Source of the DNA: JBAZOY01 sp041648505
Lineage (GTDB): Bacteria > Desulfobacterota > Syntrophia > Syntrophales > CG2-30-49-12
DNA length: 64,000 nt
Reading direction: 5' to 3'
NCBI GenBank assembly: GCA_041648505.1
Contig: JBAZOY010000005.1
Span: 4,949-68,948 of the forward strand
Shown piece by piece: positions 19,322 to 27,573 of the stretch. Below the pieces are notes generated by a model. That model made no database searches. It saw only the letters and a program-made list of their open reading frames with translations, and was not told the origin of the DNA. Numbering within the stretch: position 1 is the stretch's first letter; every line of letters begins with the position of its first letter. A program made the translations under genes and the position numbers.

Positions 19322-20236
19322 CTATCGTGTCTTAAAGAACTGTTTTGCGAATTCCCAGGCCAGTCTGCTGGCTGAAATGCACTGACTGACCGATTCCTTG
19401 GCGCGACGGCCATGACCACCGGGCCAAATGTGCCCCCCACCCTTGATGACGTAAAGTTCGACAGGTGCTCCATTGCTGCAGCGATACGAGGACACCTGGA
19501 TATTGCTGTTCAGCATCTTCTGTTTGGGAGGACTGCACTGACGCGCCTGGAGAATGAGTTTCATCGTATCTGGCACTGACCTGTGGCTTACCATTGCCAC
19601 CCCTTCATCACCGCTTCCGCCTGTAAAAGGCACGTTCTTATCCTGATCACCATGGATATGCAGGACAGGAACGTCTTTGGCAGCATCACAGTTGTCAACG
19701 GCAAGTGTACCGGATACGGCAATGATGGCCGCTATTTTTTCAGGAATTTCGCAGGCCAGACGGTATGCCATCATTGCGCCGTTTGACATTCCTGCAACAT
19801 AAACTCGGCCCGTGTCAATGGAAAATCTTGAATGGATGTCTTCGATCATTTTTTTTATAAATAGGACATCATTAACATTCTGCCTCACTGCCTGACCGCA
19901 ACAGCGACCGGCATTCCATGTTCTCCGGTCTTGCATGGAAGCAAAGCGGCCTCCTGTGCCGTTTGGATATGCCACAATGAACTTGCCTTCGTCAGCGATA
20001 TCATTCATTCCGGAGATTTCCTCCATGCGCCTGGCATTGCCAAGGCCACCATGAAGCACAATCATCAGTGGCGCCCCTTTGGTGTCCGTAACCATCGGCT
20101 TGTAAACGATGTAACTGCGAACACCACCATCCAGAACCAGTTCGTAATCCATGGATTGTCCTTTTCCCGCAGCAAAATCATCAGTAATCATGGTTAAAAA
20201 AAATAGTAAAACCAATAAGATTATTCGCCATTGCAT
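19322..20236 (-). CDS. Secreted PHB-depolymerase/feruloyl-esterase-type hydrolase
   Basis: A 304-residue exported esterase. It has a signal peptide with hydrophobic core ILLVLLFFLTM, MIVLHGGLGN (oxyanion region), the nucleophile elbow GMSNGA, HGDQDKNVP for the Asp, and GGGHIWPGG for the His, all in the order of the LpqC/PHB-depolymerase family. The frame opens 12 codons earlier, but the ATG at 20236 follows AAGG and begins the signal peptide properly. It is intact, unlike its relative at 16664. It sits between the unknown module protein and the TolC-type gene, so it may process or release the lipid that the cluster makes. The substrate is not known. Confidence 0.8.
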   Translation of the reverse strand: MQWRIILLVLLFFLTMITDDFAAGKGQSMDYELVLDGGVRSYIVYKPMVTDTKGAPLMIVLHGGLGNARRMEEISGMNDIADEGKFIVAYPNGTGGRFASMQDRRTWNAGRCCGQAVRQNVNDVLFIKKMIEDIHSRFSIDTGRVYVAGMSNGAMMAYRLACEIPEKIAAIIAVSGTLAVDNCDAAKDVPVLHIHGDQDKNVPFTGGSGDEGVAMVSHRSVPDTMKLILQARQCSPPKQKMLNSNIQVSSYRCSNGAPVELYVIKGGGHIWPGGHGRRAKESVSQCISASRLAWEFAKQFFKTR

Positions 20237-20301
20237 AGGCACCTTTGCATTCCCCCTTTCGATAACAGGCATTGCTTGCCCAAGTGATAATTAGGCATCC
20301 A

Positions 20302-21222
20302 TCACACCTTGCCCAGATTCTGGCCGAGCAGCTCAAGGGCGGAGTCTTCGATCTCCTTTATTTTAGTGAGCGAATTACGGAGTTCTGCACAGATTTCCTC
20401 CAGCCATTTGATTTTTGCCTCAGTTTTCTGGCGCTCACCGATAATATCTTCGAGGGGCGCCAGGGCTGGCGGCCTTCCATCATCATCAAAGAGAAAGGTG
20501 ATTTCCTCGCCAAGTTGCCGACTTGCATTCACATGCTTCATCTGCACGGATATGTATGCCTTTGCCTTATTGGATTTAAAATGTCTGATCGCCGCTTCCC
20601 GCAAGGCGGCCTGCTGGGGATTCAGCCCCTCAGGTGTTATGCTGGCACTCTTTGGCTCAGTCTCGACCAGACCGATTTTTTCCCTGTCCCCCAGTACGGA
20701 GAAATAGTCGGCAACAACCTTTGCTTCGTCACAGCGAATAAGTAAACCCCATCCCACATCGCTTCTGTGCTCTTTCATGTCTTGTTTAAAGGTTGCAACA
20801 TTCTGGTAATCCTGCAGAAAATGACTCCCGTGTTTGGTTTGGATCAAGGCTGTCAATTCATAAGTACTCTTTGGGGTTTCCTGCGGATAGGCCAACTCCA
20901 TAGTCAATCTGTTCAGTTTTTTAATTGCCTCCTGCTCGTTTACGGCCAGGTTTTCGAATGGTTCTTTTCGGTTCATTGCAGTTTCATCCCTCAGCCTTTT
21001 TATCTCGTCGGTCAGGTCAAGAGATGTCTTCCCAGCCATTACCCAATCAAAAAATCCGGCATGTGTCAATATTTCGTTGAGCCAGTCAACAGTACCTTCA
21101 GGGGCATTTGTTGTGCCCGGTGCATATCCGTCATTAAGGATGGTACGACAGAGCCACCGGATGTCCTTATTTTGGTTTATGAACTCACCCTCATAAAAAT
21201 CTACTGATCTGTTGCGATTCAT
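20302..21222 (-). CDS. Protein of unknown function carrying the shared 111-residue module
   Basis: I do not recognise this 306-residue protein. Residues 8-118 align without gaps to residues 156-266 of the exporter fusion at 22141-24921 (57 of 111 identical by hand count), ending in the same YPQETPK. The rest is mixed helix and strand (about 120-260), with a C-terminal coiled coil (about 255-306) rich in Glu, Lys and Leu. There is no signal peptide or membrane segment, so it is probably cytoplasmic. The ATG at 21222 lies seven bases past the sulfotransferase stop. A TTG eleven codons earlier, overlapping that gene, is also in frame. It may act with the exporter. Confidence 0.6.
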   Translation of the reverse strand: MNRNRSVDFYEGEFINQNKDIRWLCRTILNDGYAPGTTNAPEGTVDWLNEILTHAGFFDWVMAGKTSLDLTDEIKRLRDETAMNRKEPFENLAVNEQEAIKKLNRLTMELAYPQETPKSTYELTALIQTKHGSHFLQDYQNVATFKQDMKEHRSDVGWGLLIRCDEAKVVADYFSVLGDREKIGLVETEPKSASITPEGLNPQQAALREAAIRHFKSNKAKAYISVQMKHVNASRQLGEEITFLFDDDGRPPALAPLEDIIGERQKTEAKIKWLEEICAELRNSLTKIKEIEDSALELLGQNLGKV

Positions 21223-21229
21223 TGCTTTT

Positions 21230-22138
21230 TTACCGGTAACCGAATTCCTGTGCAAGTTTTACGACCTCAGGACGTAATCCCTTTCCATCATCCCGCCAGG
21301 GTAGGACACTATCAAAGGGTGGAATTTTGGGCTTATGTTGGCGAAAGGCAGGGCCCCGGAGAAAATTCGGATCATTGCCGAATAAGGCGGTAATCGGCCC
21401 AAAGCAGGCGAATGGCGACCGTTCGGGATGCATCATCTCTTCAATGGCCTTATCGTCATCCCGAATTCGGAGCCATCTGCATATATCCGCCAAGTGCCTT
21501 CGAGGGTGCTCCATGAATTCCTCGCCCCTGATACGCAATTGCTGTTCTTTTGGAACCATATACAGAAAGTTGAGGATGTTGATATTGATATCGTGCCACG
21601 CAATCTGCGGATCAACAATGACGCGATCATCCACAAAATCGAAGGAATTGACAAAATAGGCGAAGATGCCGTTGTTCAAGTTCAAAACCGACTTTCCTTG
21701 TGGAATCGGATGACGCACCAGATGAATGAAATGGGCATTCGGGAAGGTCCTGTAGATCCGCATGAGACGTCCCGTGGATACCGTATAAGCAGGGCTCTTT
21801 TCAACGGCAATCAGGGGGTCTATCTTGGCTGCCAGCTCCTGAAACACATCTCCGGTGGACAGATCCTGACGCGCCGCGGCCCAATGTTCGGCCATAACAA
21901 TGGTTGCAGATGTCTGCTCTCCCCCATAGATTTGGGCCACAGATCTGAGCAGTCCATGACGACGATTGCTATCGCCGCCGATCTCTTCAGACACCCTTCC
22001 CCAGAGATCCCTGACCTTATCCACATTAAACATGTTCAGTTCAGGCAGCCCAAACATCTGGGGATGTTGGCCGATCATGGCGTTGATCACCGATGTATAG
22101 GATCTTGGTGGTGCAAGTAAAAATAATGGAGCAGCCAT
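21230..22138 (-). CDS. PAPS-dependent sulfotransferase family protein
   Basis: A predicted enzyme transferring sulfate from 3'-phosphoadenylyl sulfate to a hydroxyl or amine. The 302-residue protein has the 5'-phosphosulfate loop LAPPRSYTS at residues 8-16 and the 3'-phosphate region HLVRHPIPQGKS around residues 141-152, followed by the RGEEF segment typical of the family. I chose the ATG at 22138 because families of this type begin just before the loop. A GTG at 22144 overlaps the preceding stop as GTGA and is equally possible. It directly follows the exporter fusion, suggesting that the exported lipid is sulfated. Confidence 0.75.
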   Translation of the reverse strand: MAAPLFLLAPPRSYTSVINAMIGQHPQMFGLPELNMFNVDKVRDLWGRVSEEIGGDSNRRHGLLRSVAQIYGGEQTSATIVMAEHWAAARQDLSTGDVFQELAAKIDPLIAVEKSPAYTVSTGRLMRIYRTFPNAHFIHLVRHPIPQGKSVLNLNNGIFAYFVNSFDFVDDRVIVDPQIAWHDININILNFLYMVPKEQQLRIRGEEFMEHPRRHLADICRWLRIRDDDKAIEEMMHPERSPFACFGPITALFGNDPNFLRGPAFRQHKPKIPPFDSVLPWRDDGKGLRPEVVKLAQEFGYR

Positions 22139-22140
22139 AA

Positions 22141-24921
22141 TCACGGAATCCAGGACCAGACTTCAACTTCAAAAAACCGAATGATGGCCAACGACAGCAC
22201 ATCCCAGGCAGGCATGATCTTACTGCTGATCTTCGCCTGCCCTGTCATTCCTGATTGCAATCGGCCATCCTTGTTGTCCAGCAATGTAAGGACCTTAACT
22301 ACATTGCCACTGCGTTTCTCTGTAACAATTGTATCAATAGATTTAACAACCCCTGTAATGTCTTCGTTGTAGTATGTGAAGAACCGGACCCGGATTCTTG
22401 CTGATGGGGCAACATAACGGATATCAGGCTCAGGCACTTCAATTTGGGCAAACACCTGATTTGTATTTTCAGCAACAGCGAATACCTCACCTTTATTCAG
22501 ATAATGACCAATCTTTTGTTTGAGATTAATACCGACAAGTCTGCCGTCAAATGGCATATGAATTAGTGATTGCGCAATTTTTTCTTTATAGTAATCACAC
22601 TCTTCTTTGAGACTTTGCAGTTTACCTTCCGCCGCAGCGATTTGATCAGGAGTCGCCCCGGTCTTTATCAGTTCGAGCTTGGCATGGATTTCATTCACTT
22701 TATTGACATCGACTTCACATTGTCTCCGATGATCTTCGAAATCTTCAAATGAAATGGTTTTTTGTTTGTAAAGTTTCTCGTAACGATCCAGTTTTTCTTT
22801 ACTGAACAACGATCGTGTTTTCTGTACTTCCAATTCGCGTTCTGCCAGGGCAACTTCCTCAGGCTTGGGCCTGGATTTCAAATCATCAACCACTGCTTGT
22901 TGTTCCTGGACCTTTGCTGTGTAAATATTCAGTTGGCCCAGAGGATCAATGTAAGACAATTGGGCGATGACTGTTCCCGCTTTTAACACTTCGCCGCCAT
23001 CGAAGTAGACTTTGTTTATGATGGCCGCATTCTCAGAGGTGAGTTCCGCCTTCTGATTGGGCAAAACAACAAAATATCCACCGGGTTCATAATTATACGG
23101 CATAACTAGTCCCAGCACAATCAACGAAACAATAAAGACCTTTGCATGCGATAATGAGGAACTTTTGCTTTCCGTCTCGGTCAGGGCATCGTCCACCTTT
23201 GGAAGGGCACGGTTCTTCCATCGTTCATATTGGATCGTGCGTTCATAGATCTCACCGATTTGTTTCACCTTTTTGCTCAACCGCAATATGAGCAAAAATA
23301 TGATAAGTACGATCAAAAATGAACCGGCGCCGCCAAAGTGAAATTTGACATAGACACCAAACATCATGATAAATACGGCAAAAGTAGCGACCATGTATAA
23401 AGAGGATGCCAGCGCATAGGCCACCAGTAGGTTATTGTCTAATTTTTGGTAAATATTGCCGCGGAACTTGTTGACGAGGGCCAAGGCCGCCTTTGATCTC
23501 AGTTGGGGTTCATTTAGGACAGCCGCTAACAAATGATAGCCGCTACTTTTTATCAGAGGACTTACCGTCAAAAAGAGGGATGCCACGGCGATGGCGCCTA
23601 TGGTCATGGAAAGAGCGGGCAGTGGGCCGGTCATGGTGCGCGTGCCGAACCACAGTAATATACAGGCAGATATCATGCCAACACGCCCCAAAAGGGGGGC
23701 GGCATACAGCCAGATTTTCTCACGGCGGGAGAGTTGCTGCGTGTTGCCAATCCGGACATGGAAGCGGGGGTAAAAACCAAAATGAAACTCGATATAGAAT
23801 GACTTCACTGTTGCACGGTAGGAATAAGCGACCAATGCAGATATCAAAATAGCCAATAAATTATCGGTGAACATACCAATCAAGACATGCCAGGCATAGG
23901 TGTAAGGCGCATATTTCATGCCGATAAAAAAACGGTCAAAATCTTCACTCATTAAATCCGCATTATGAACAGCTGTAAAAAGGGCTACGATCAATAGTGC
24001 GGGAAGAACGTATACTGTATATTTAAATGGTTGTAGAAGCGGAAAGATCAGCTTTATCAACGGGGCAGGATTGAACAGGTGCCAACCCTTTTCCTCTGTC
24101 GTGGTTGTGTCAAGAACCGGCGTCTTAGGGGTCTCCTGTGGGTAAACATGTTCTATGAGCAATCTATTCAGCCTTCTGATCGCATTCTGATCCTCAACCT
24201 TCAGATTGTTGAATATCCCCTTTCGATTCTTCTCAGTCTGCTCATTCAACTTCTTGATCTCTTCCGTCAGGATGAGATTTGATTTCCTGGCCAACAATTG
24301 ATCAGATAAGTCAGGGACCTGGAGTATCCCATTGAGCCATTCAACGGTATTTTCAGGGAAGTTTATTGGGCCAAGCTGATGCCCATCATTCTTGATTTTC
24401 TGGATGAGGACCGCGATGTCTTTTTTTTGATCCTTGAATTCTTCCGCAGTAAAGTCCGCCGTATTGCGGATTGCAGGATCATAAGGACGAGGGGGGGGCG
24501 ATTTACCGTCTGCGTCGCCTGCGCTGCGACTACTTTTGGCGTCTGATCCCTGAGAAGATAGCTCCGGCGCATCACCGGCAAGCCGGATGCCTCTTTTCTT
24601 ATTAAAGTCGGCAACCATGGGATGCGAATCGGCTGAAGCACCGAATAATTTCATTTCATTAACCAGGGAGAACAGTTCTTCCACTTCCTCGTTTGTTATG
24701 GGACGTCCGAATCGGTCCTCAAAAACAGAGGCAAGCTTCGGGAATTCTTCACATACAGGCAATACTTCCAAGACAAAAAACTGCCATGTCTCAAACTGAA
24801 AAGTGAGGCCTTTCCAGTTATCCGTTACCTTATATCTTTGCTCGCTGCCCTGGACTTCACGAAATGCCACCAGTCCTTGACGCAACAAAGCAGGAAGCGC
24901 TACTCTTTGAGGTTCTTGCAT
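22141..24921 (-). CDS. PqqD-like/degenerate M50/HlyD fusion, probable lipid exporter subunit
   Basis: This 926-residue fusion has a PqqD-like winged-helix start (about 1-95), a polar linker, and the shared unknown module (156-266). A multi-pass membrane region laid out like M50 metallopeptidases follows (about 290-560), and then a HlyD/membrane-fusion domain with lipoyl halves around a coiled coil (about 610-926), ending EVWSWIP. The zinc sites expected in M50 are missing: the HExxH position reads like LISALVAY (about 358-365), and the later DG motif reads LIKSSGYHL. The membrane part is therefore probably a non-catalytic scaffold. With the TolC-type protein it could form an export path. An ATG with a GGGAAG site marks the start. 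Confidence 0.75.
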   Translation of the reverse strand: MQEPQRVALPALLRQGLVAFREVQGSEQRYKVTDNWKGLTFQFETWQFFVLEVLPVCEEFPKLASVFEDRFGRPITNEEVEELFSLVNEMKLFGASADSHPMVADFNKKRGIRLAGDAPELSSQGSDAKSSRSAGDADGKSPPPRPYDPAIRNTADFTAEEFKDQKKDIAVLIQKIKNDGHQLGPINFPENTVEWLNGILQVPDLSDQLLARKSNLILTEEIKKLNEQTEKNRKGIFNNLKVEDQNAIRRLNRLLIEHVYPQETPKTPVLDTTTTEEKGWHLFNPAPLIKLIFPLLQPFKYTVYVLPALLIVALFTAVHNADLMSEDFDRFFIGMKYAPYTYAWHVLIGMFTDNLLAILISALVAYSYRATVKSFYIEFHFGFYPRFHVRIGNTQQLSRREKIWLYAAPLLGRVGMISACILLWFGTRTMTGPLPALSMTIGAIAVASLFLTVSPLIKSSGYHLLAAVLNEPQLRSKAALALVNKFRGNIYQKLDNNLLVAYALASSLYMVATFAVFIMMFGVYVKFHFGGAGSFLIVLIIFLLILRLSKKVKQIGEIYERTIQYERWKNRALPKVDDALTETESKSSSLSHAKVFIVSLIVLGLVMPYNYEPGGYFVVLPNQKAELTSENAAIINKVYFDGGEVLKAGTVIAQLSYIDPLGQLNIYTAKVQEQQAVVDDLKSRPKPEEVALAERELEVQKTRSLFSKEKLDRYEKLYKQKTISFEDFEDHRRQCEVDVNKVNEIHAKLELIKTGATPDQIAAAEGKLQSLKEECDYYKEKIAQSLIHMPFDGRLVGINLKQKIGHYLNKGEVFAVAENTNQVFAQIEVPEPDIRYVAPSARIRVRFFTYYNEDITGVVKSIDTIVTEKRSGNVVKVLTLLDNKDGRLQSGMTGQAKISSKIMPAWDVLSLAIIRFFEVEVWSWIP

Positions 24922-25046
24922 TACTTCCCTAATCTCCTTTATCCGATTCGACTTGTCGGTTTTTTTTGAATGTCCACATCCTCAATCTTCAGTTACCCTA
25001 TAAAGGAACCGTCACAGAATTCCCTGAGCTGCAATTTACCAGGCAT

Positions 25047-26504
25047 TCAGTCTTTGTGATTTGACGCAAAGAATATTTCACACCCGCCACGCGGGTTATA
25101 TATGTATCTATCCCCATCCAAAGGCACCACTTTTGGCCCAAATGGGTTAGCAGTGCCAAGGAACAGGCCATAGGGAGAAGAACTCATGGTCCGCAATCCG
25201 ATGTTATAAGGGTTTCCCATGCCGTTTTTAGTCACCGGCACCCAGTTATCTCCATCAAAACTCCGATAGAGATCAAAGCCCGATTGTACCTGCATAATAA
25301 GCTGTTCACCGAGACGATTAGTAATATTGGTAAAAGCCTCCGGCCATGTATCCCTAAGCGCATACCCGAGCATACAGCTCCAATCAAAAGTGGAAAGATA
25401 CAGCCACCCGTTGTGCTCGCACAAGCGCCAAAAATAGCCGTTAAAAAAATTGTCAAATCCCGGCAGATACCCTGAAAGGGGCATCTTATGGCCATGGGGT
25501 GTTTCACGGGCTTCTCCTACAATCAAATCCCAATGCTCATCCGGGAAAATACGGATCAGCTCGGGTGGGGCCGGCCCGATTTTGTGCTGTCTATCAATTC
25601 CCCCACCTTGTATCCCGCTGCCCACATAGAGTGCGCCCTTAAACGGGCACATGCTGAGGACGCATTGATTAAATGGGCCCCGATATGCACCCTGTTCAAT
25701 TACCTTTTCCCAATGGTAAGGCGCTTTACCTTCTACATCGCTACGCCAGACCTGGTAGCCTTTCAGATTGAAGGTGCCCACATAGAGATGATCGCCGAAA
25801 CCGGCCATTTCAAAGATGGTAATATTGCCAAGATCACCAAAACCAAAATCACTGACCGGCTCCCATTGGCCTGTGGCCGGGTCTTTGCTTTCATAGACGA
25901 TTGAATGGGCCGACAGGTTTGGGTTTCCGCCACGGGAGCCTGCCGGGGTGGTAAATAGACGCCCCTTAAACGCCGTCAGGGAACGTATGGTGGTAACAGG
26001 CAACCCGATCAGTCCGGGCTCACAGGTCGGCTCGAACCTCCTGCCATCATTGGAGCGCAACAGCACAGGACCAGGCCCCTTGGCTGGAGACCAGGTGCTG
26101 ACAAAAAGGGCCGGCCCATCATTTTTGTCGGTCTGGTAAACCAGCATGCCACGATACCCCAGCTCCCGCGGGATAGACTTGCCATGACTTCCGGTAATGG
26201 TGGGCGACTTATACACCCTTTCCCACCTGTCATTATGCGGACTATAGCGCCATATCTCCGCACGCAAATCGAGGTCAAAAGGATCCTCCGGACATTCCAC
26301 AGGCCATGGATTCAGCTCTATGGGCAACCGCGCCTTCATCAACGGAAAATTCCCGCGCGTGGTTCCAACATAAAGATGACCGTTGAACCAGGCCATTGAA
26401 TGGGCATAATTATTCAGCCCGTCGCCAAACCCTCCACTTGCTATGAGCTTAAAATCGTTCTGCGAAAATCCAGAAGATATGCCCAATCTGCCAATAGACT
26501 TCAC
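25047..26504 (-). CDS. Beta-propeller protein of unknown function
   Basis: A ~485-residue protein made of repeating beta-sheet blades, with HLYVGT, RLFTTPAGS, HLYVGTF, ALYVGSG and WLYLSTF spaced along it, as in kelch/BNR-like propellers. There is no signal peptide or membrane helix, so it is probably cytoplasmic. I chose the GTG at 26504 because GGGGAT lies eight bases ahead; a TTG at 26519 directly abuts the upstream stop. It sits between the hydrolase and the exporter in the operon. The function is unknown; it might be a tailoring enzyme or scaffold. Confidence 0.6.
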   Translation of the reverse strand: MKSIGRLGISSGFSQNDFKLIASGGFGDGLNNYAHSMAWFNGHLYVGTTRGNFPLMKARLPIELNPWPVECPEDPFDLDLRAEIWRYSPHNDRWERVYKSPTITGSHGKSIPRELGYRGMLVYQTDKNDGPALFVSTWSPAKGPGPVLLRSNDGRRFEPTCEPGLIGLPVTTIRSLTAFKGRLFTTPAGSRGGNPNLSAHSIVYESKDPATGQWEPVSDFGFGDLGNITIFEMAGFGDHLYVGTFNLKGYQVWRSDVEGKAPYHWEKVIEQGAYRGPFNQCVLSMCPFKGALYVGSGIQGGGIDRQHKIGPAPPELIRIFPDEHWDLIVGEARETPHGHKMPLSGYLPGFDNFFNGYFWRLCEHNGWLYLSTFDWSCMLGYALRDTWPEAFTNITNRLGEQLIMQVQSGFDLYRSFDGDNWVPVTKNGMGNPYNIGLRTMSSSPYGLFLGTANPFGPKVVPLDGDRYIYNPRGGCEIFFASNHKD

Positions 26505-26519
26505 TTGTACTATCCCCAA

Positions 26520-26667
26520 TCAACTTTTAGAGATAATCTTGGCCGGCAAAAACTCCTTTGCCTCTTCAAAATCATCAAAAGGTCCCATTTCTATGGATTC
26601 CCGGGTATGAAAAACCACTTACCTCCCCGGCAAAAAAACCGACCATCTCTGAAGTGTCATCAACCAT
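26520..26667 (-). pseudogene. Small overlapping gene (~48 codons) with a one-base frameshift
   Basis: An ATG at 26667 overlaps the end of the hydrolase gene (ATGGTTGA). The first frame reads MVDDTSEMVGFFAGEV, and a second frame continues VVFHTRESIEMGPFDDF to EEAKEFLPAKIISKS and stops at 26520, exactly where the propeller gene begins. Dropping one A near 26615-26625 joins them into a ~48-residue acidic protein that fills the gap exactly. That fit suggests a real small gene, broken here or hit by a sequencing error. I recognise no family. Confidence 0.4.
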
Positions 26668-27568
26668 TATCTTCCTTTCTATGAGGAAGCCCTTTGATCA
26701 TTGCACCATCCCAAAACTGAAGACAGTTTTCAATTAATTCAGAAGGGCGTGTGATTGGAAAAAAATGCCCGGCTTCACGGACTCGGCGAAAATCGGCATG
26801 CGGCCACACTTCCAATAGTTGTTCACCGGTGGACATGGCCTGAGATAACTCGCCATACAGCGCCAATATGGGAAAGTTCAGTTTCCGCAGGCCATCCAAT
26901 GACAAACCATCATCACCCATCAACTCTCTCTCTGCCTGGGTTGTCTCCATCAATTTCAACCACTGGGTTGCGGTGCGTTTATTCCCTTTCCATCTTGAAT
27001 GACTTAAAAAGGCCCTCAACTCTTCCGAGATCTCCACGTCCTGGGTTTGCATATGGGCTGCCGCGGTTAATAGCCTGTGGCCAAAATAGGGGTCCCTTAC
27101 ATTAAGACCAACGCCATTATGATCCAATATTTGTTGAAGCGCCCCTCCGAACTTCCAATGTATTTTGTTTTGAAGCCGACGTACGGCGGAAATATTGGTA
27201 TCAATCAGCACTAAACTGGTAAAACGACCAGGATCAAGGCAGGCCAGATTCAAGACCACGGCGCCGCCAAAGCTATGGGCGATAAATTGGGCGCGTTCAA
27301 TTTTCAGATGATCCAGCAGTTGCTGGAGGTCTATGGCCATGTTCTTTGGTCCATAGCCGCTATCCGTTATACCGGATCGGCCATGCCCCCGCAAGTCATA
27401 CAGGGTAATTCGAAAGCGTTTTGAAAACTCCGGCACATAATGCAGGTACCAAAAGGCCATATTCGTGGCCAAGCCATGGATCATCACCAGGTCTTCGCAG
27501 TCATTGCCGGAGTCACAGTCGTTTTGCATGTAATTGATTCGGACACCATTAATTTCAACGGAAGGCAT
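26660..27568 (-). CDS. Alpha/beta hydrolase
   Basis: A 302-residue cytoplasmic alpha/beta hydrolase with VMIHGLATN (oxyanion region), YDLRGHGRSG, the nucleophile elbow AHSFGG with Ser at residue 99, and the catalytic-His motif AGHFFP near residue 277. This layout is shared by many esterases and by stand-alone thioesterase-like proteins in lipid and polyketide clusters. Neither megasynthase has a thioesterase domain, so release of the acyl chain is a plausible but unproven job. The ATG at 27568 follows GGAG by eight bases, five bases after the phosphodiesterase stop. Confidence 0.75.
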   Translation of the reverse strand: MPSVEINGVRINYMQNDCDSGNDCEDLVMIHGLATNMAFWYLHYVPEFSKRFRITLYDLRGHGRSGITDSGYGPKNMAIDLQQLLDHLKIERAQFIAHSFGGAVVLNLACLDPGRFTSLVLIDTNISAVRRLQNKIHWKFGGALQQILDHNGVGLNVRDPYFGHRLLTAAAHMQTQDVEISEELRAFLSHSRWKGNKRTATQWLKLMETTQAERELMGDDGLSLDGLRKLNFPILALYGELSQAMSTGEQLLEVWPHADFRRVREAGHFFPITRPSELIENCLQFWDGAMIKGLPHRKEDNG

Positions 27569-27573
27569 GATTC

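Noticed and set aside
10015..22165. A ~24-base similarity between 10015-10040 and 22141-22168 considered as flanking direct repeats of an island
   Set aside because: Both stretches encode the same protein terminus (EVWSWxP) in the same frame, so protein homology explains the similarity better than an att repeat.
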